Below are positions 10,781 through 61,321 of a stretch of 64,000 nt of DNA, piece by piece; position 1 is the stretch's first letter, and the number at the start of each line of letters is the position of its first letter. The stretch is from Anolis sagrei. Lineage: Eukaryota > Chordata > Lepidosauria > Squamata > Anolidae. The translations under genes and the position numbers were made by a program. The stretch is taken from positions 59,649,252 to 59,713,251 of the forward strand of contig NC_090026.1 of NCBI RefSeq assembly GCF_037176765.1, read 5' to 3'. Below the pieces are notes generated by a model. It was not told the origin of the DNA. It searched no databases and worked only from the letters and a program-made list of their open reading frames with translations.

Positions 10781-11556
10781 CAGAAGCACCTTATTAGTCC
10801 ACGCTCTGGTTACATCCCGCTCTGGTTACATCCCAATTAGACTACTGCAACGCTCTCTACGTGGGGTTGCCCTTGAAGATGGCCCGGAAGCTCCAATTGG
10901 TCCAACGTGCGGCAGCCATGTTACTAACAGGAGCGGGACGCAGGGAGCATACAACCCCCTTGCTGTACCAGCTCCACTGGCTGCCGATTTGCTACCAGGC
11001 TCAATTCAAGGTGCTGGCATTGGCCTATAAAGCCCTAAACAGTTCCGGCCCAAGATACCTGTCCAACCGCATCTCGACCTACGAGCCCACCAGGACTTTG
11101 AGATCTTCCGGGGAGGCCCTGCTCTCGATCCCGCCTGCTTCACAGGCATGGCTGGTGGGGACGAGAGATAGGGCCTTCTCAGTGGTGGCTCCTCGACTGT
11201 GGAACACCCTTCCCGTGGACATCAGACTGGCTCCTTCCCTGATGATATTCCGCAGGAAATTAAAGACTTGGTTGTTCAAGAAGGCGTTCGAACAAGAAGT
11301 GCAATGATTGGTAATGATGATAGGATTGGAATAACGGAAATGATACTGGATTGTGGTTTGGACGATGAGACGACGCGGAATGGCTTTTGTAGTAATGATG
11401 ATGGTTTTGATGATGATGTTTTTGTTTAATGCTGGATGTGGATTTTATATTATGTCTTGAATTGTTGAATTTTGTTCCTTCCATGTTGTACACCGCTGTG
11501 AGTCGCCCCCGGCTGAGAACAGCGGTATAGAAGCAAAGTAAATAAATAAATAAATA
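10781..11556 (+). mobile_element. L2-like LINE, ORF2 tail and 3' end
   Basis: The open frame ending at 11307 encodes LQLVQRAAAMLLTGAGR, YQLHWLPICYQAQFKVLAL, TRDRAFSVVAPRLWNTLPV and FRRKLKTWLFKKAF, then a 3' UTR with CACCGCTGTGAGTCGCC and an (AAAT)n tail. The frame is open over about 148 codons, which suggests a fairly recent insertion. Confidence 0.85.
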
Positions 11557-11559
11557 GAG

Positions 11560-11856
11560 ACTTAAGATTGTCCGCACATGACACTTAACCAAAATCCTTA
11601 TATTTCACTCGGCATACTCAGCACTTTTAATCTGTACCCATTACACTTGGCCCGGCCTTAGTTTTACCGTGTTATGCTGTATTGTTTTTACTGTTTACTG
11701 TCTATTGCTTTAATATTTTGATTTGCTTTATGGTGTATGTGTATTGTTAGACTGTTGTTTTATTGAGGCCTTGGCCTTTGTAAGTCACATCAAGTCCTTC
11801 GGGAGATGTTAGCAGGGTACAAATAAAGTTAATAATAATAATAGTAATAATAATTG
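11560..11856 (+). mobile_element. L2-type 3' UTR with TAATAA tail
   Basis: Shares GGCCTTGGCCTTTGTAAGTC, GGGTACAAATAAAG and a TAATAA tail with the other L2-type ends here. Non-coding and diverged. Confidence 0.65.
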
Positions 11857-11857
11857 T

Positions 11858-12045
11858 TCCGTGTCCTAGTCTCCAGGGCAGCAGAAAACAAGGTTGCTCC
11901 CTCCTCCCTGTGGCTTCCTCTCACATACTTATACATGATCATCATGTCTCCTCTCAGCCTTCTCTTCTGAAGGATAAACATGCCCAGCTCCTTAAGTCGC
12001 TCCTCATAGAGCTTGTTCTCCGCACACAAAGCAGGGATTGCAGGA
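11858..12045 (-). mobile_element. CR1 LINE fragment
   Basis: The minus strand encodes [20 protein letters not shown] and MIMYKYVRGSHREEGATLFS, typical of the CR1 ORF2 C-terminus. Truncated at both ends. Confidence 0.8.
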
Positions 12046-12274
12046 GACTTCTGCATGCTATGTGGAAACCAGTCTCAACTTCTTATTAAACTCTGAGTCC
12101 CAATCCCAAATGGGTCCCAATCCCAAACTCTGAGTCCCAATCCCTTAGCTTAATGTTCAGGTGATGAAAATCACCTCATGACTCTTTTAGACATTTACAC
12201 GAATCTGTTGTGCAGTTTACAACCGATGCTGCAGGTGATGCTTCAATTGTACATCACAAAAAGGAAAATCTCCT

Positions 12275-12885
12275 TGCATTGTCGAAGGCTTTCATGGCCA
12301 GATTCACTGGGTTGTTGTAGGTTTTTTTGGGCTATATGGCCATGTTCTAGAGGAATTCTCTCCTGACGTTTCGCCTGCATCCATGGCAAGCATCCTCAGA
12401 GGTAGTGAGGTCTGTTGGAACTAAGAAAATGGGTTTATATATCTGTGGAATGACCCGGGTGGGACAAAGGACTGCTGTCTGCTGAAGCTAGGTGTGAATG
12501 TTTCAAGTGACGGCCTTAATTAGCATTGGAGCCCCCGGTGGTGCAGTGGGTTAAACCCCTGTGCCGGCAGAACTGAAGATCGACAGGTTGCAGGTTCGAA
12601 TCCGGGGAGAGCGCGGATGAGCTCCCTCTATCAGCTCCAGCTCCTCATGCAGGGACATGAGAGAAGCCTACCACAAGGATGATAAACCATCAAAACACCC
12701 GGGTGTCCCCTGGGCAACGTCCTTGCAGACGGCCAATTCTCTCACACCAGAAGCGACCTGCAGTTTCTCAAATTGCTCCTGATAAGACAAAAGAGGATTT
12801 GATGGCATGGCAGTGCCTGGGGCAATCTTTACTTGAGCGGTGATTAGATGTCTCTGTTGTTTTGTTGTTGTAATTTTCTCCTCCG
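12275..12885 (-). mobile_element. Penelope-like element interrupted by a SINE
   Basis: 12275-12527 is the complement of the Penelope-like terminal segment (GACGTTTCGCCTGCATCCAT, TTTCAAGTGACGGCC). The homology resumes at about 12800-12880 (GGCAGTGCCTGGGGC). The gap is filled by the Sauria SINE at 12528, so the SINE is the younger insertion. Confidence 0.75.
12528..12797 (+). mobile_element. Sauria-type tRNA SINE
   Basis: Begins GGAGCCCCCGGTGGTGCAG (A box) and continues with GGTTCGAATCC (B box), CAAGGATGATAAACCATCAA and CTCCTGATAAGACAAAAGAG at the 3' end. Nearly full length and close to the copy at 57678. The family is typical of squamate reptiles. Inserted into a Penelope-like element. Confidence 0.9.
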
Positions 12886-13410
12886 TGCCCCCCCCCCCCC
12901 CCCGACTCTGGAACGCATTACCCAGCGAGATTAGACTAGCCCCCACCTTTGAAACTTTTAAGAACCTCAAGATGTGCCTTTTCCGTTGCACTTTTAGGGA
13001 GTGATTTCACATCTCCTTTGTCATGCTCTTCTATAATGGGTGTCCTCATATTGTATTGTCTCCTGACCGTATGAAGGATTGTCTCTATTACTCCGTTCAT
13101 GAGTCTCCCTTACAAATATATAGGTTTTTATTTTTATCTTATCCTGAGTTTTTTATCATTGTATCTTGCACATGTGGCCCGCTCATTGTGATTGAGTTAT
13201 TTTTCTATTGTATTACTTTGCATTGTTTGTTATATTCTACGCTTGCTTTATTTTATCTTATTATGATGTTGCTTTTTATGTTACTGTATTGTAATGCATT
13301 TCTGGCCTTGGCCTCATGTAAGCCGCCCCGAGTCCTCTTCGGGGTGATGGTTGGCGGGGTATAAAGATGATGATGATGATATTATTATTATTATACACAC
13401 ACACATATAG
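12886..13410 (+). mobile_element. L2-like LINE 3' end after a poly-C tract
   Basis: After a C14 tract the plus strand encodes the L2 ORF2 terminus (LWNALPSEIRLAPTF-like) and a 3' UTR with GGCCTTGGCCTCATGTAAGC, then (GAT)n and (ATT)n. Severely 5'-truncated. Confidence 0.75.
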
Positions 13411-13519
13411 GTAGGGTTCTGGTTCATCCTTGGCCTCTGTTGGATAGATCCCTATTCTTACAGAGGGATAGCTTACTACTGTCATCTGTTTGGTGGTAAT
13501 CTAACTACACTACTAACAA

Positions 13520-14170
13520 ACAGACAAAACACAACGTTTGCAAGCTTGGTAGTTGATTAAATGTCCTTTGACCATTAGCTGGCCACTTGGAGTGCCTCTG
13601 GTGTTGCTGCAAGAAGGTCCTCCATTGTGCATGTGGCAGGGCTCAGGGTGCATTGCAGCAGGTGGCCTGTAGTTTGCTCTTCTCCACACTCGCATGCTGT
13701 GGATTCCACTTTGTAGCCCCATTTCTTAAAGTTGGCTCTGCATCTCGTGGTGCCAGAGCGCAGTCTGTTCAGTGCCTTCCAAGTTGCCCAGTCCTCTGTG
13801 TGCCCAGGGGGGAGTCTCTCATTTGGTATCAGCCATTGATTGAGGTTCTGGGCTTGAGCCTGCCACTTTTGGTCTCTCGCTTGCTGAGGTGTTCCAGCGA
13901 GTGTCTCTGTAGATCTTAGAAGGCTATTTCTTGATTTAAGTAGTTGACGTGCCGGCTAATACCTAAACAGGGGATGAGCTGGAGATGTCACTGCCTTAGT
14001 CCTTTCACTATTGGCTGCTACTTCCTGGCAGATGTCAGGTGGTGCAATACCGGCTAAGCAGTGTAATTTCTCCAGTGATATAGGGCGCAGACACCCCATG
14101 ATAATGCAGCATGTTTCATTAAGAGCCATATCTACCTTTTTAGCATGAAGTTGGGATGAAACTGGGTAGT
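13520..14170 (-). mobile_element. LINE ORF2 C-terminal remnant (family B)
   Basis: The minus strand encodes blocks shared with 52595-53110: QQARVQKWQAKTQ-like, LNQWLIPNER and ETLAGTPQQ, the tail of an endonuclease/reverse transcriptase LINE. Broken by several frame changes. The exact clade is unclear. It lies just downstream of the FH stop and may fall in or near the FH 3' UTR. Confidence 0.55.
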
Positions 14171-14671
14171 GGGCTCTTTCCTTTTAAAGCCAAATTGCAG
14201 CTTGTGATGGAAATAGCTACTATCTCCAAATTTGAATGGGAGATTGCAAACGGTGCAGGAATTGCCCTGGAGGGCTACAGGACTCCTACTGCTACCCTAA
14301 ACCATATAAAATAGAAGTGGGTCATTTAAAGTCACTGACAATTTATCATGTTGAGATTTCAGAAAGTTGAATCCTACAACTACTACCCCAAACAATTCTG
14401 CATCGGAGTACTCTGAGATTTTCAAAGGAGGTCTCACTAGTCATTCCACAACAACGTTACCATGTAACAGTTTTAAAACAGACTGTTTCAGTAATATCAA
14501 AATGAATGAATATAATTTTTAGGGTATTTGCAGTGTCCCTAACCATGGAATATATAATTGCTGTGGAAACTACCACCACCTCATATAAAGAATGGAAATA
14601 CAGACCCAAACAACAAAAACGTTTTGTTTATGCAATGTATTTCTTCTCTCTTTGAACCATACATGTCAAAA
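14171..14671 (-). other. FH 3' untranslated region and flank
   Basis: Single-copy-looking AT-rich sequence directly downstream of the FH stop codon. I found no canonical AATAAA on the minus strand here. The variant CATAAA lies about 50 bp after the stop, but its use is unproven. Confidence 0.4.
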
Positions 14672-39197
<24,526 letters not shown>

Positions 39198-39463
39198 GGC
39201 AGCTGTGGAAGGCCCGGCAGTCCAAAGTATGGGGAGGGGCTTGCGAACGGAGCAACGGGTCAGCCAATGGGAAGAAAGGCGGAGCGAGCGAGGCAGCGAC
39301 CCCCTCACAAGCACATCCAGCCCAGTTCAAAGGGGAGCCAGGCGAGAGAGGCGCATGCGCACGCCTCACTTCCCATGCACCTGCGCAGTAGCAACGGAGA
39401 CGCCCCTGGGAGGCCGAGGCCTGTGAAGGAGCAGGAGCGGGTTCTCTATTGGCTGAGGCGTCT

Positions 39464-40480
39464 GCTTCATTTATTTATTTGTTTACTGCGCTTATATACC
39501 GCAATTCTCAGCCCTGGGGCGACTCATTGCGGTGTACAACATGACAAAACAAGTGCAATCTATAAGCATAGTGCAAAACAGTCTACAATTCATCATAATC
39601 ATAAAAAACATCTTATCAAAACAACAACATTACTACAAAATTACTACTACATTCCGAATCGTCTCATCGTCAAGCCACAATCCGATATCATTTCCGTTGT
39701 TCCATTCCTATGGTCAATTGCCAGTCATTGCACTTCTTGATCAAATGCCTTCTTAAATAGCCAGGTCTTTAACTTCCTGCGGAATATTAGCAGGGAGGGG
39801 GCTAGCCTGATGTCCACGGGAAGGGTGTTCCACAGCCGAGGAGCCACCACCGAGAAGGCCCTATCTCTCGTCCCCACCAGCCGTGCCTGTGAGGCGGGCG
39901 GGATCGAGAGCAGGGCCTCCCCGGAAGATCTCAAAGTCCTCGTGGGCTCATAGGCTGAAAGGCGGTCAGTTACGTATCTTGGGCTGGAACCGTTTAGGGC
40001 TTTATAGGCCAATGCCAGCACCTTGAATTGAGCCCGGTAGCAGATCGGCAGCCAGTGGAGCTGGTACAGCAGGGGAGTTGTATGCTCTCTACATCCCGCT
40101 CCTGTTAGTATCATGGCTGCCGCACGCTGGACCAGTTGGAGCTTCCGGGCCGTCTTCAAAGGCAACCCCACGTAGAGAGCGTTGCAGTAGTCTAAGCGGG
40201 ATGTAACCAGAGCGTGGACTACCGTGGCCAAGTCAGACTTCCCAAGATACGGGCGCAGCTGGCGCACGAGCCTAAGCTGTGCAAATGCTCCCCTGGTCAC
40301 CGCCGAGACCTGGGGCTCCAGGCTCAGCGATGAATCCAGGATCACACCCAAGCTGCGAACCTGCGCCTTCAAGGGGAGTGCAACCTCATCCAGCACGGGC
40401 TGTAACCCTATGCCCTGTTCGGCCTTGCGACTGACCAGGAGTACCTCTGTCTTGTTCATTCGGCTCCAGCAGGCGGGAAA
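39464..40480 (-). mobile_element. L2-like LINE, long ORF2 C-terminal part and 3' end
   Basis: The minus frame 39725-40480 is open: [80 protein letters not shown]. The 3' UTR and (AAAT)n tail end at 39464. The best-preserved L2 here, close upstream of the FH promoter. Confidence 0.88.
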
Positions 40481-40754
40481 AGAGCCAGGATGCCAGTTTA
40501 ATTGTGTAGTCCTTACTTTGAAAGTAGTGGTTGTACTGTGTTTTGCCACAAAAACTTTGTTAAATGTGGATGTTAAATTGATGGACAGCAAAATGTGCTA
40601 TTAAACGATGTCCCTTGCACAAAGACAAAGTTTTTACAATTTAATAAACTTTCACCATGTTTTTAATTATAGAACCAAATAAGAAATGGCATTTATAACT
40701 CAGGAACAAAACTCATAGGGTAGAATATTAAATGTATTAGATCACTGGCTGGCT

Positions 40755-41002
40755 ACAGAGGGGTACATCTTCATTTCTAAGCCGAAGAACCAGAATTGAC
40801 CGTAGTGACTTCCAAGGTCATGTGGCTGGCATGACTGCATGGAGCTGTTACCTCCCTGCCGGAGCGGTACCTATTTATCTACTCACATTTGCATGTTTTC
40901 AAACTGCTAGGTAGGCAGAAGCTGGGGTTAACAGTGGGAGCTCACACCCTCCCTGGATTCGAACCTTCGACCTTTCGGTCAGCTCGGCTCCTTTGCCCCC
41001 TA
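40755..41002 (-). mobile_element. tRNA-derived SINE (GGTAAA-tailed family), diverged
   Basis: Shares TTTCTAAGCCGAAGAACCAG, GGCTGGCATGACTGCATGGA and TTCGAACCTTCGACCTTTCG (B-box complement) with the SINE at 8289-8601. Confidence 0.65.
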
Positions 41003-41164
41003 AACCAGTTCTAAAAGCAGAGAGAAACAAAACCTGGACTGGATTCCTAGCCAGAGAAGTTCTGCCTTTTCCCGCAAAGCAGAAACTCCAGCTCCATGTG
41101 ACTGCTTTCCCTGAGATTGCAGTCCAGCCTGGTGCAGCAGAGCCTCAGCCTAAACAGCTAGGAC

Positions 41165-43312
41165 TGTCTTGCTTAGGCGATCCCTCATTGTCCGAGGATG
41201 ATGGTCCTCCAAGTGCGGTGTCCTGGCGGTGGGTCCATAGATAACTGTGGAGCCCTATTCTTGATCTGCATCTTCTTCCACAGTGAGGGCATCGATTTCC
41301 AGGTGGAAGGCGGATGTGCCTTCCTCTTGGCACGTTTCTCTTTCGCCCTCCATTCGTGCCTCTTCAAATTGTACAGCACTGCTGGTCACAGCTGACCTCC
41401 AGCTGGAGTGCTCAAGGGCCAGGGCGTCCCAATTCTCAGTGTCTATACCAGTTTTTAAGGTTGGTTTTGAGCCCATCTTTAAATCTCTTTTCCTGTCCTC
41501 CAACATTCTGTTTTCCATTCTTGAGTTCGGAATAGAGCAACTGCTTTGGGAGACGGTGGTCAGGCATCCGGACAACATGGCCAGTGCAGCGGAGTTGATG
41601 ACGGAGGACTATCACTTTAATGCTTGTGGTCTTTGCTTCTTCCAGCACACCGACATTTGTCCACTTGTCTTCCCAAGAGATTTGCAGGATTTTCCGGAAG
41701 CAGCGCTGATGGAATCGTTCCAGGAATTCCATCTGTAGATAGTCCACGTTTTGCAGGCCTATAGCAGGGTTGGGGGTGGAGGACAATAGCTTTATAAACA
41801 AGCACCTTGGTATCCCTATGGATGTCCTGGTCCTCAAACAGTCTCTACTTCATTTGGAAAAATGCTGCACTCGCAGAGCTCAGGCAGTGTTGAATTTCAG
41901 TGTCAATGTTGACTTTTGTGGAGAGCTGGCTGCCAAGGTAGCGGAAATTATCAACATTTTCTAATGTTACACCATTAAGTTGTATTTCTGGCATTGGAGA
42001 GGGATTGGGTACAGCCTGTGTTAGATGGGGTTACACTCCCCCTGAAGACACAGGTTCGCAGCTTGGGAGTGATCCTGGACTCATCGCTGAGCCTGGAACC
42101 CCAGGTCTCAGCGGTGGCCGGGAGAGCTTTCGCACAATTAAAACTTGTGCGCCAGCTGCGCCCGTACCTTGGGAAGTCGGATCTGGCCACGGTGGTCCAC
42201 GCTCTTGTCACATCCTGGTTGGATTACTGCAACGCACTCTACGTGGGGTTGCCTTTGAAGACTGCTCGGAAACTTCAACTAGTCCAACGGGAGGCAGCCA
42301 GATTGCTCACCGGAGCGGCATACAGGGAGCATACCACCCCCCTGTTATGCCAGCTCCACTGGTTGCCGATCCAATTCCGAGCACAATTCAAGGTGCTGGT
42401 TTTGACCTACAAAACCCTATACGGTTCCGGCCCAGTGTATCTGTCCGAACGGATCTCCCTCTACATCCCACCTCGGAGTCTAAGATCTTCTGGGGAGGCC
42501 CTGCTCTCGACCCCGCCTTTATCACAAGTGAGACTGGCGGGGACAAGGAGCAGGGCCTTCTCAGTAGTGGCCCCCCACCTGTGGAACTCACTCCCCGGGG
42601 AGATGAGATCAGCGACTTCCCTTCTCTCATTCAGGAAAAAGCTGAAAACTTGGATGTGGGACCAGGCTTTTGGAAACTCTGGCAGCTAAAAAGAAAGACC
42701 ATAATGATGGGCAAATAATGAAGAAACCTATTGGACCTATGGAACTCGAAACACTGACCATGAGACTGTTTATTGTTGTGCTATTGTGCTATATATTGAT
42801 GTTTTCAATCTGTTAATTGTTTAACTATTGTAATTGTTTTTATATTTGTATGTATTTGGATAAGGGCATCGAATTGTGCCTTCTTTTTGTAAGCCGCCCT
42901 GAGTCCCCCCTCGGGGGTGAGAAGGGCGGGGTATAAGCAGCAGAAATAAATAAATAAATAAAAATTGGCTGGTGACTGCTGGAAGAACACTTTGGTTTTC
43001 TCGATGTTCAATGACAGGCCGAGCTTCTCGTATGCTTCTGCGAAGGTGTTTAGAGTGGCTTGTAGGTCGTCTTCTGAATGCGCACAGACAATGTTGTCAT
43101 CAGTATACTGGAGTTCTATAACAGATGTTGTTGTAACCTTGGTTTTGGCTTTCAGTCTGCTGAGGTTAAACAGCTTGCCATCTGTCCGATAGATGGTTTC
43201 CACTCTGATGGGAAGCTTTCCATCCACAAGGTGAAATATCATAGCGATGAAGATGGAAAATAAAGTTGGGGCAATAACACATCCCTGTTTGACACCTGTA
43301 TGAGATACAGCT
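41165..43312 (-). mobile_element. LINE family A ORF2 (RT to zinc finger), split by an L2
   Basis: 43312-42963 (minus) encodes part of the reverse transcriptase with the YTDD motif (ELQYTDDNIVCAHSEDDLQA) and SLNIEKTKVFFQQSPA. After a nested L2 the element continues at 41985-41165 with NVDNFRYLGSQLSTKVNID, ERFHQRCFRKILQISWEDKW and a C2H2-like finger CPHCGRRCRSRIGLHSYL. Frame broken in several places. Same family as 16955-17530. Confidence 0.75.
41986..42962 (+). mobile_element. L2-like LINE nested in LINE A
   Basis: Open frame 41994-42689: [80 protein letters not shown]. The 3' UTR has AAGCCGCCCTGAGTCCCCCC and (AAAT)n. ATTGG on both sides may be the target duplication. Confidence 0.87.
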
Positions 43313-44984
43313 AGTACTGTATGTTTCCTTCAAGAAGAGAGAGATGGAGCGCAAGGGAGGGTGGGAGGCTGGAAGGCTGGAATTACAGTATGAAGATGAT
43401 GCTATTTTGCTTTGCTGTTACACTAGCCAACACATCTGTTGCCTCAATGTTCTTCCTTGCCACAGTGGCTGGATGGAACCAAGCACTGCCTATCTCTGAA
43501 TATTTTATATGTAATATTTTATATTTTCTTTTTTAAAAACACACAACAAAAATTATTTTCAGGGGGCTGGAACAGATTAATAGCATTTAAATGGGAAATT
43601 TACTTTGAGATTACTTGGATATTGATATCTTCCCAAATGAGATCTAATTAGAAATGAACCTACTGTATTCAAAAAGCTGTTTTGACTCAAGAGACGAGCA
43701 GCATTTCCAATATTTTGTTACTGTGCATCTTCAAGTCACTTCTGACTTATGGTCATTCTAAAGGGGGTTTTCTTGAAAGGTTTGAAAGGCCTTTGCCTTC
43801 CTCTGAGGCCAAGAGTCAAACCACTACATCATGCTGGCTGTATCTGTACATTTCACACAGGTTTAAAAAACACAAGTTAACTTAGAAAATATTTTTAAAA
43901 AATCAGTCTTCAGCACAGTTATAGTCAGTAACCGATTCATTTAATTTCTATTTGCACACTTTATTTTTTTCATAAAGTTAATACTTCATACATACCTTTG
44001 GCTGCCTAAAAGATACATATTTAAATATGGGCAATGCTTCATTAGTATGAATTCCAACCAAAGGCAGACTTTGCAAACTGCAGTCAACACTAGACAGCAA
44101 CAAACTCCTGATATAAAAGTGACTTTAAATTTCCAATGCACAATAGGCCTTTTTAGATGTTGTATATAAAGGACTCCCATCATTTCCAGGAAAGGACTCC
44201 ATGGACTTGAAATCTAACAATATCTGAAAGGTGATTTTTTTCCCTACTCTGGCACAAATTATCAGGAGCTGTATGCGATTATATAGTGTCACCAAACGCA
44301 GAGAATACAAACATTTAACACAGTGAGTAGCATAGCATCTCTCCTTTTACCTCAGATTTATCAACTGGAAATTAAACAAGGGCAACTTAATAAAACCCTC
44401 ATATTATAAAGAATATATCTGGAAGGAGTAAAACACCAGAGAGCCAACCCATTTATAGATCAGAATAAATGTAGCAACTGCATGACCCCCCCTAGATGAT
44501 TTGCAACTCCAGCATTACTCACCACTATGTTGGGTAACACTGCTGAGAATTAAAAAGCTCACTATAATGTATTTGCTGTGCCTCAAAAGCCTGTTATGAC
44601 AAATTGGCAAGACACTACAGACAAAATAACTTGGATCTGCTCTAAAATTCTGTGCTTGGAACAGCCTGTACTGTTTAATTGGATATGGTTAAATTTGTGC
44701 AGCCTAATGACGTAGCCAGAATCCTTGGAGAGTGCAAGTAACCACATATATACTGGATATTTGCACCTCCTGTCTTCTGAAAGTAGTTAGAGGGGAACTG
44801 GCTAAGTGAGAAGGGAGAGGTGAATGCCTCACCGCAGTAAAAGAAGCTGTTGTAAAACCTCCCCCCCCCCCCCCCCCATGGATCCTAGCTTTCTGAATAA
44901 TTATCAATCTCTTAAGATTCCAATATTGGAAGGTTCTGGAGTGTGTGATGGCCTCCCAATTCTCAGGGTTTCTGTATGAGACTA
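43313..44984. other. FH-SDHA spacer, mostly unassigned
   Basis: 43722-43840 looks like a worn tRNA-SINE (CAAGTCACTTCTGACTTATG, GCCTTTGCCTTCCTCTGAGG). A C17 tract lies at about 44861. The rest is AT-rich with no exon or gene seen. Confidence 0.45.
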
Positions 44985-46082
44985 ATTATCTAGCTACATT
45001 TCAATCTGGTTTCAGATCTGATTGTGGGATGAAGACAATTGGGTCATCTTAATGGATGGCCTACACAAATAACTGAACAAGGGGATTATGTCTTTGTTGA
45101 TTTTGCTTGCCTTCTCAATGGCTTTTATTAACATCAGTCATGGTATCATTCTGGGTTCTCTTTGATGCCTTGGCCATTGCCTGTGATTGTTTTGTTTGTC
45201 ATGCTATTTAACATCTGGAAGAGGTAATCCAGAGTTCTAAGTTGCAGTGTCACCCAACTCTGATGATTCCCAGCTCTACCTCTCCTTCCTGTTAATTGCC
45301 AGGATTGAAGCAATGTCTGTTGTCAGCAATGCACTACATGAGAGCAAACTAAATGAAATTTTATCCAGACAAGACAGAGGTGCTCCCGATCATTCAAAAG
45401 GCAGATCAGCCTCTTCTAAATGACATTACACACACACCGAAAATTTCAGCCTTGCAGGTTGTGTGTTCTCCTGGACTCAGCTCTAAACCTGAATGTCCAG
45501 ATTTCAGAGATGGCAAGGACGGCATGTTCACAAAACTAGTGCACCAGCTGCATCCGTTCCTTAAAATGTTAGATCTGGCCATAATGACACATGCCTTGAT
45601 GACAGTGCTGTAACTTTGGAAAATGTTTGGAAACTTCAGCAGGTTAAAAATGCCGTGGCCAGAAGGCTGATTGAGGCCAATTATAAGGACTATACCACCC
45701 TCTCGTTAAAACAATCTTACTAGTTATTGATTCATTTGAAAATGCTGATCATGTCCAATAAGGTTCTATAAAACTTGTGTCCAGACTGTCTTGAAGGCCT
45801 TTCCACAGGAGGCTAGGCTGCCCCCCCCCCAATGATTTATTTCACAAGCAAACATTTTGATTAAGCAGTCATTTAATTTATATAAAAAGTGGGGCTTTTA
45901 TTGTGCATGTTTACTTCTCTTTTTAACTTTTGCATGGTTTTAACTGATTTTAAAAATGTATTATGAAATGATTTTAACAATTTTATGATTGTACTGCAGA
46001 TCTTTTTTAAAAAAATTGTTCTTGGAGACTGTCTTGGTTTCCACTCTGGGAGAAAGATGGCCTATAAATTAAATAAATAAGC
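44985..46082 (+). mobile_element. Old L2-like LINE (RT remnant to 3' end)
   Basis: Degenerate L2: RT pieces QSGFRSDCGMK and SMAFINISHGIILG at 45005-45160, then PDKTEVLPIIQKADQP, KLVHQLHPFLKMLDLAIMTH and a 3' end GGCCTATAAATTAAATAAA. Many breaks. Clearly older than the other L2 copies. Confidence 0.65.
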
Positions 46083-47628
46083 ATATGCATAATATAATTG
46101 CACTTGAGTAACTTCTAAATTCACACCATTTCCAGCTTCTGGTAAAAATACAAACAAAATACCTTTCCTCCAAATACAAAAACGGTAGCACATTATTTGG
46201 ACATCAAAATCTCTCGAACTAAAGAAATATTCATAAGATAAAAGTTGTTTGAATATTTAAGCATATATACTGGGGGGAGGGGAGTGATTGATATTTTGCT
46301 ACCATACATAGCATGGTCTCTAGAGTTAAAATGAATTGTAGTTTTATTTAACAAAATAATATTTTCTTTGGTATGTAGAACTCCTACCTGCAAGCCAATA
46401 CATCTGTAACCAGGCTATTCAGACTGGATATATAAACAGTTACATAGCAAACCCACTGAAATTAATGCAATCTCATGAACTTTGATAAGTCCATCCTGTC
46501 TGAAGTAATCCACCCTTTTATGTATACTGTGCGTCTATGTTATGAAATTTCTAAGGCATTTTTAGTTTTTGCATGCTCAGAGGCAGGAATCATGTTTGCA
46601 ATAAAGATGCATTAATGTGTGTTTATACTGAAACTAATTCAAAAGTCTGCCCCCGCGCACACCCCCAGAAAAGTGGAGAAAACAGAAATATCTCTGGGGC
46701 ACTCAAAGGAGCAGCAAAGGGACATGGGATGCTGCTGCTGCTGTGGTCCTCAGTGGACCTGCTCTCCATTCTGGAAAGCAGCTGCTTACAGGGTGATACT
46801 AAACTCGTGAATAATCAAATCTACAGTTGTCAAACTAGTGAATGTGGAGAGCTTGACTGTATTTATGTTCAGGAATTAAATCTTGCTAAAATTATTTATT
46901 TTTCATATGCTAAAATTCTGACCTTATAAAAAACTTGTATTAGAGTATTAAGGGAGAAATTAACATATTGTTTCACTTGTGACACAAGCAATCTTTTTTT
47001 CCTGCCTGTTATGCTATATTGTACAAAGGGGTCATTTAAAGCAATCTGATGGCCTCCACATGTTTTAGACCACATTTTCTATTAACCCTGGCTACTAGTC
47101 ATGTTCGTTAGGAAATACAGACTGTAGGAACCAGGTTGCTAGAACACAGCCCAGAAACCACACAACACCCCAGGTTGGGAAAGCCTGATCTACAATATTA
47201 GGCATGAGTGCCCAGCAAATACGAAATTTGGAGATTACTGTTCCTTCTGATACAATACACAATTTTTTTTAACCAGACTATATTTACACTCGTAAACTTT
47301 GAGCAGAGCTATAGAAATCAGAGAAGTGAGACACTTTTAACAATGTGCCATATATAGTCATGCCCAATACAAAATGAAGCCATTGGCCAAAATGCAACGC
47401 TTCCGGATTGCTGCAATGAAAAAAGTCTTTATGATAGCATTTTAATATAATCCACGACTACATGTCAGTAACTGTCTGGTAAAGTATATTGACACTTATA
47501 CCAAGAAACAGCTGAACAGCATAGAAGGTTGAACTAAATTCACTAATACAAGTGAATAGCCAGTGGAACACAAATAGCAGCAAATAGCAGGAGGAAAAAA
47601 CTGCACATAGAAAGTAGCATTAAATTCA
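46083..47628 (-). other. SDHA 3' untranslated region and downstream spacer
   Basis: AT-rich sequence after the SDHA stop codon. 47570-47650 holds a short imperfect duplication of the last exon's flank (TTAAATTCACTAATATGAGC and AAATTCACTAATACAAGTGA at 47532). No other gene is seen. Confidence 0.45.

Positions 47629-61321
<13,693 letters not shown>

Noticed and set aside
12528-12600. Possible tRNA gene (A and B boxes)
   Set aside because: The boxes belong to the head of a Sauria SINE, with no cloverleaf 3' half. The same applies to 57678-57750.
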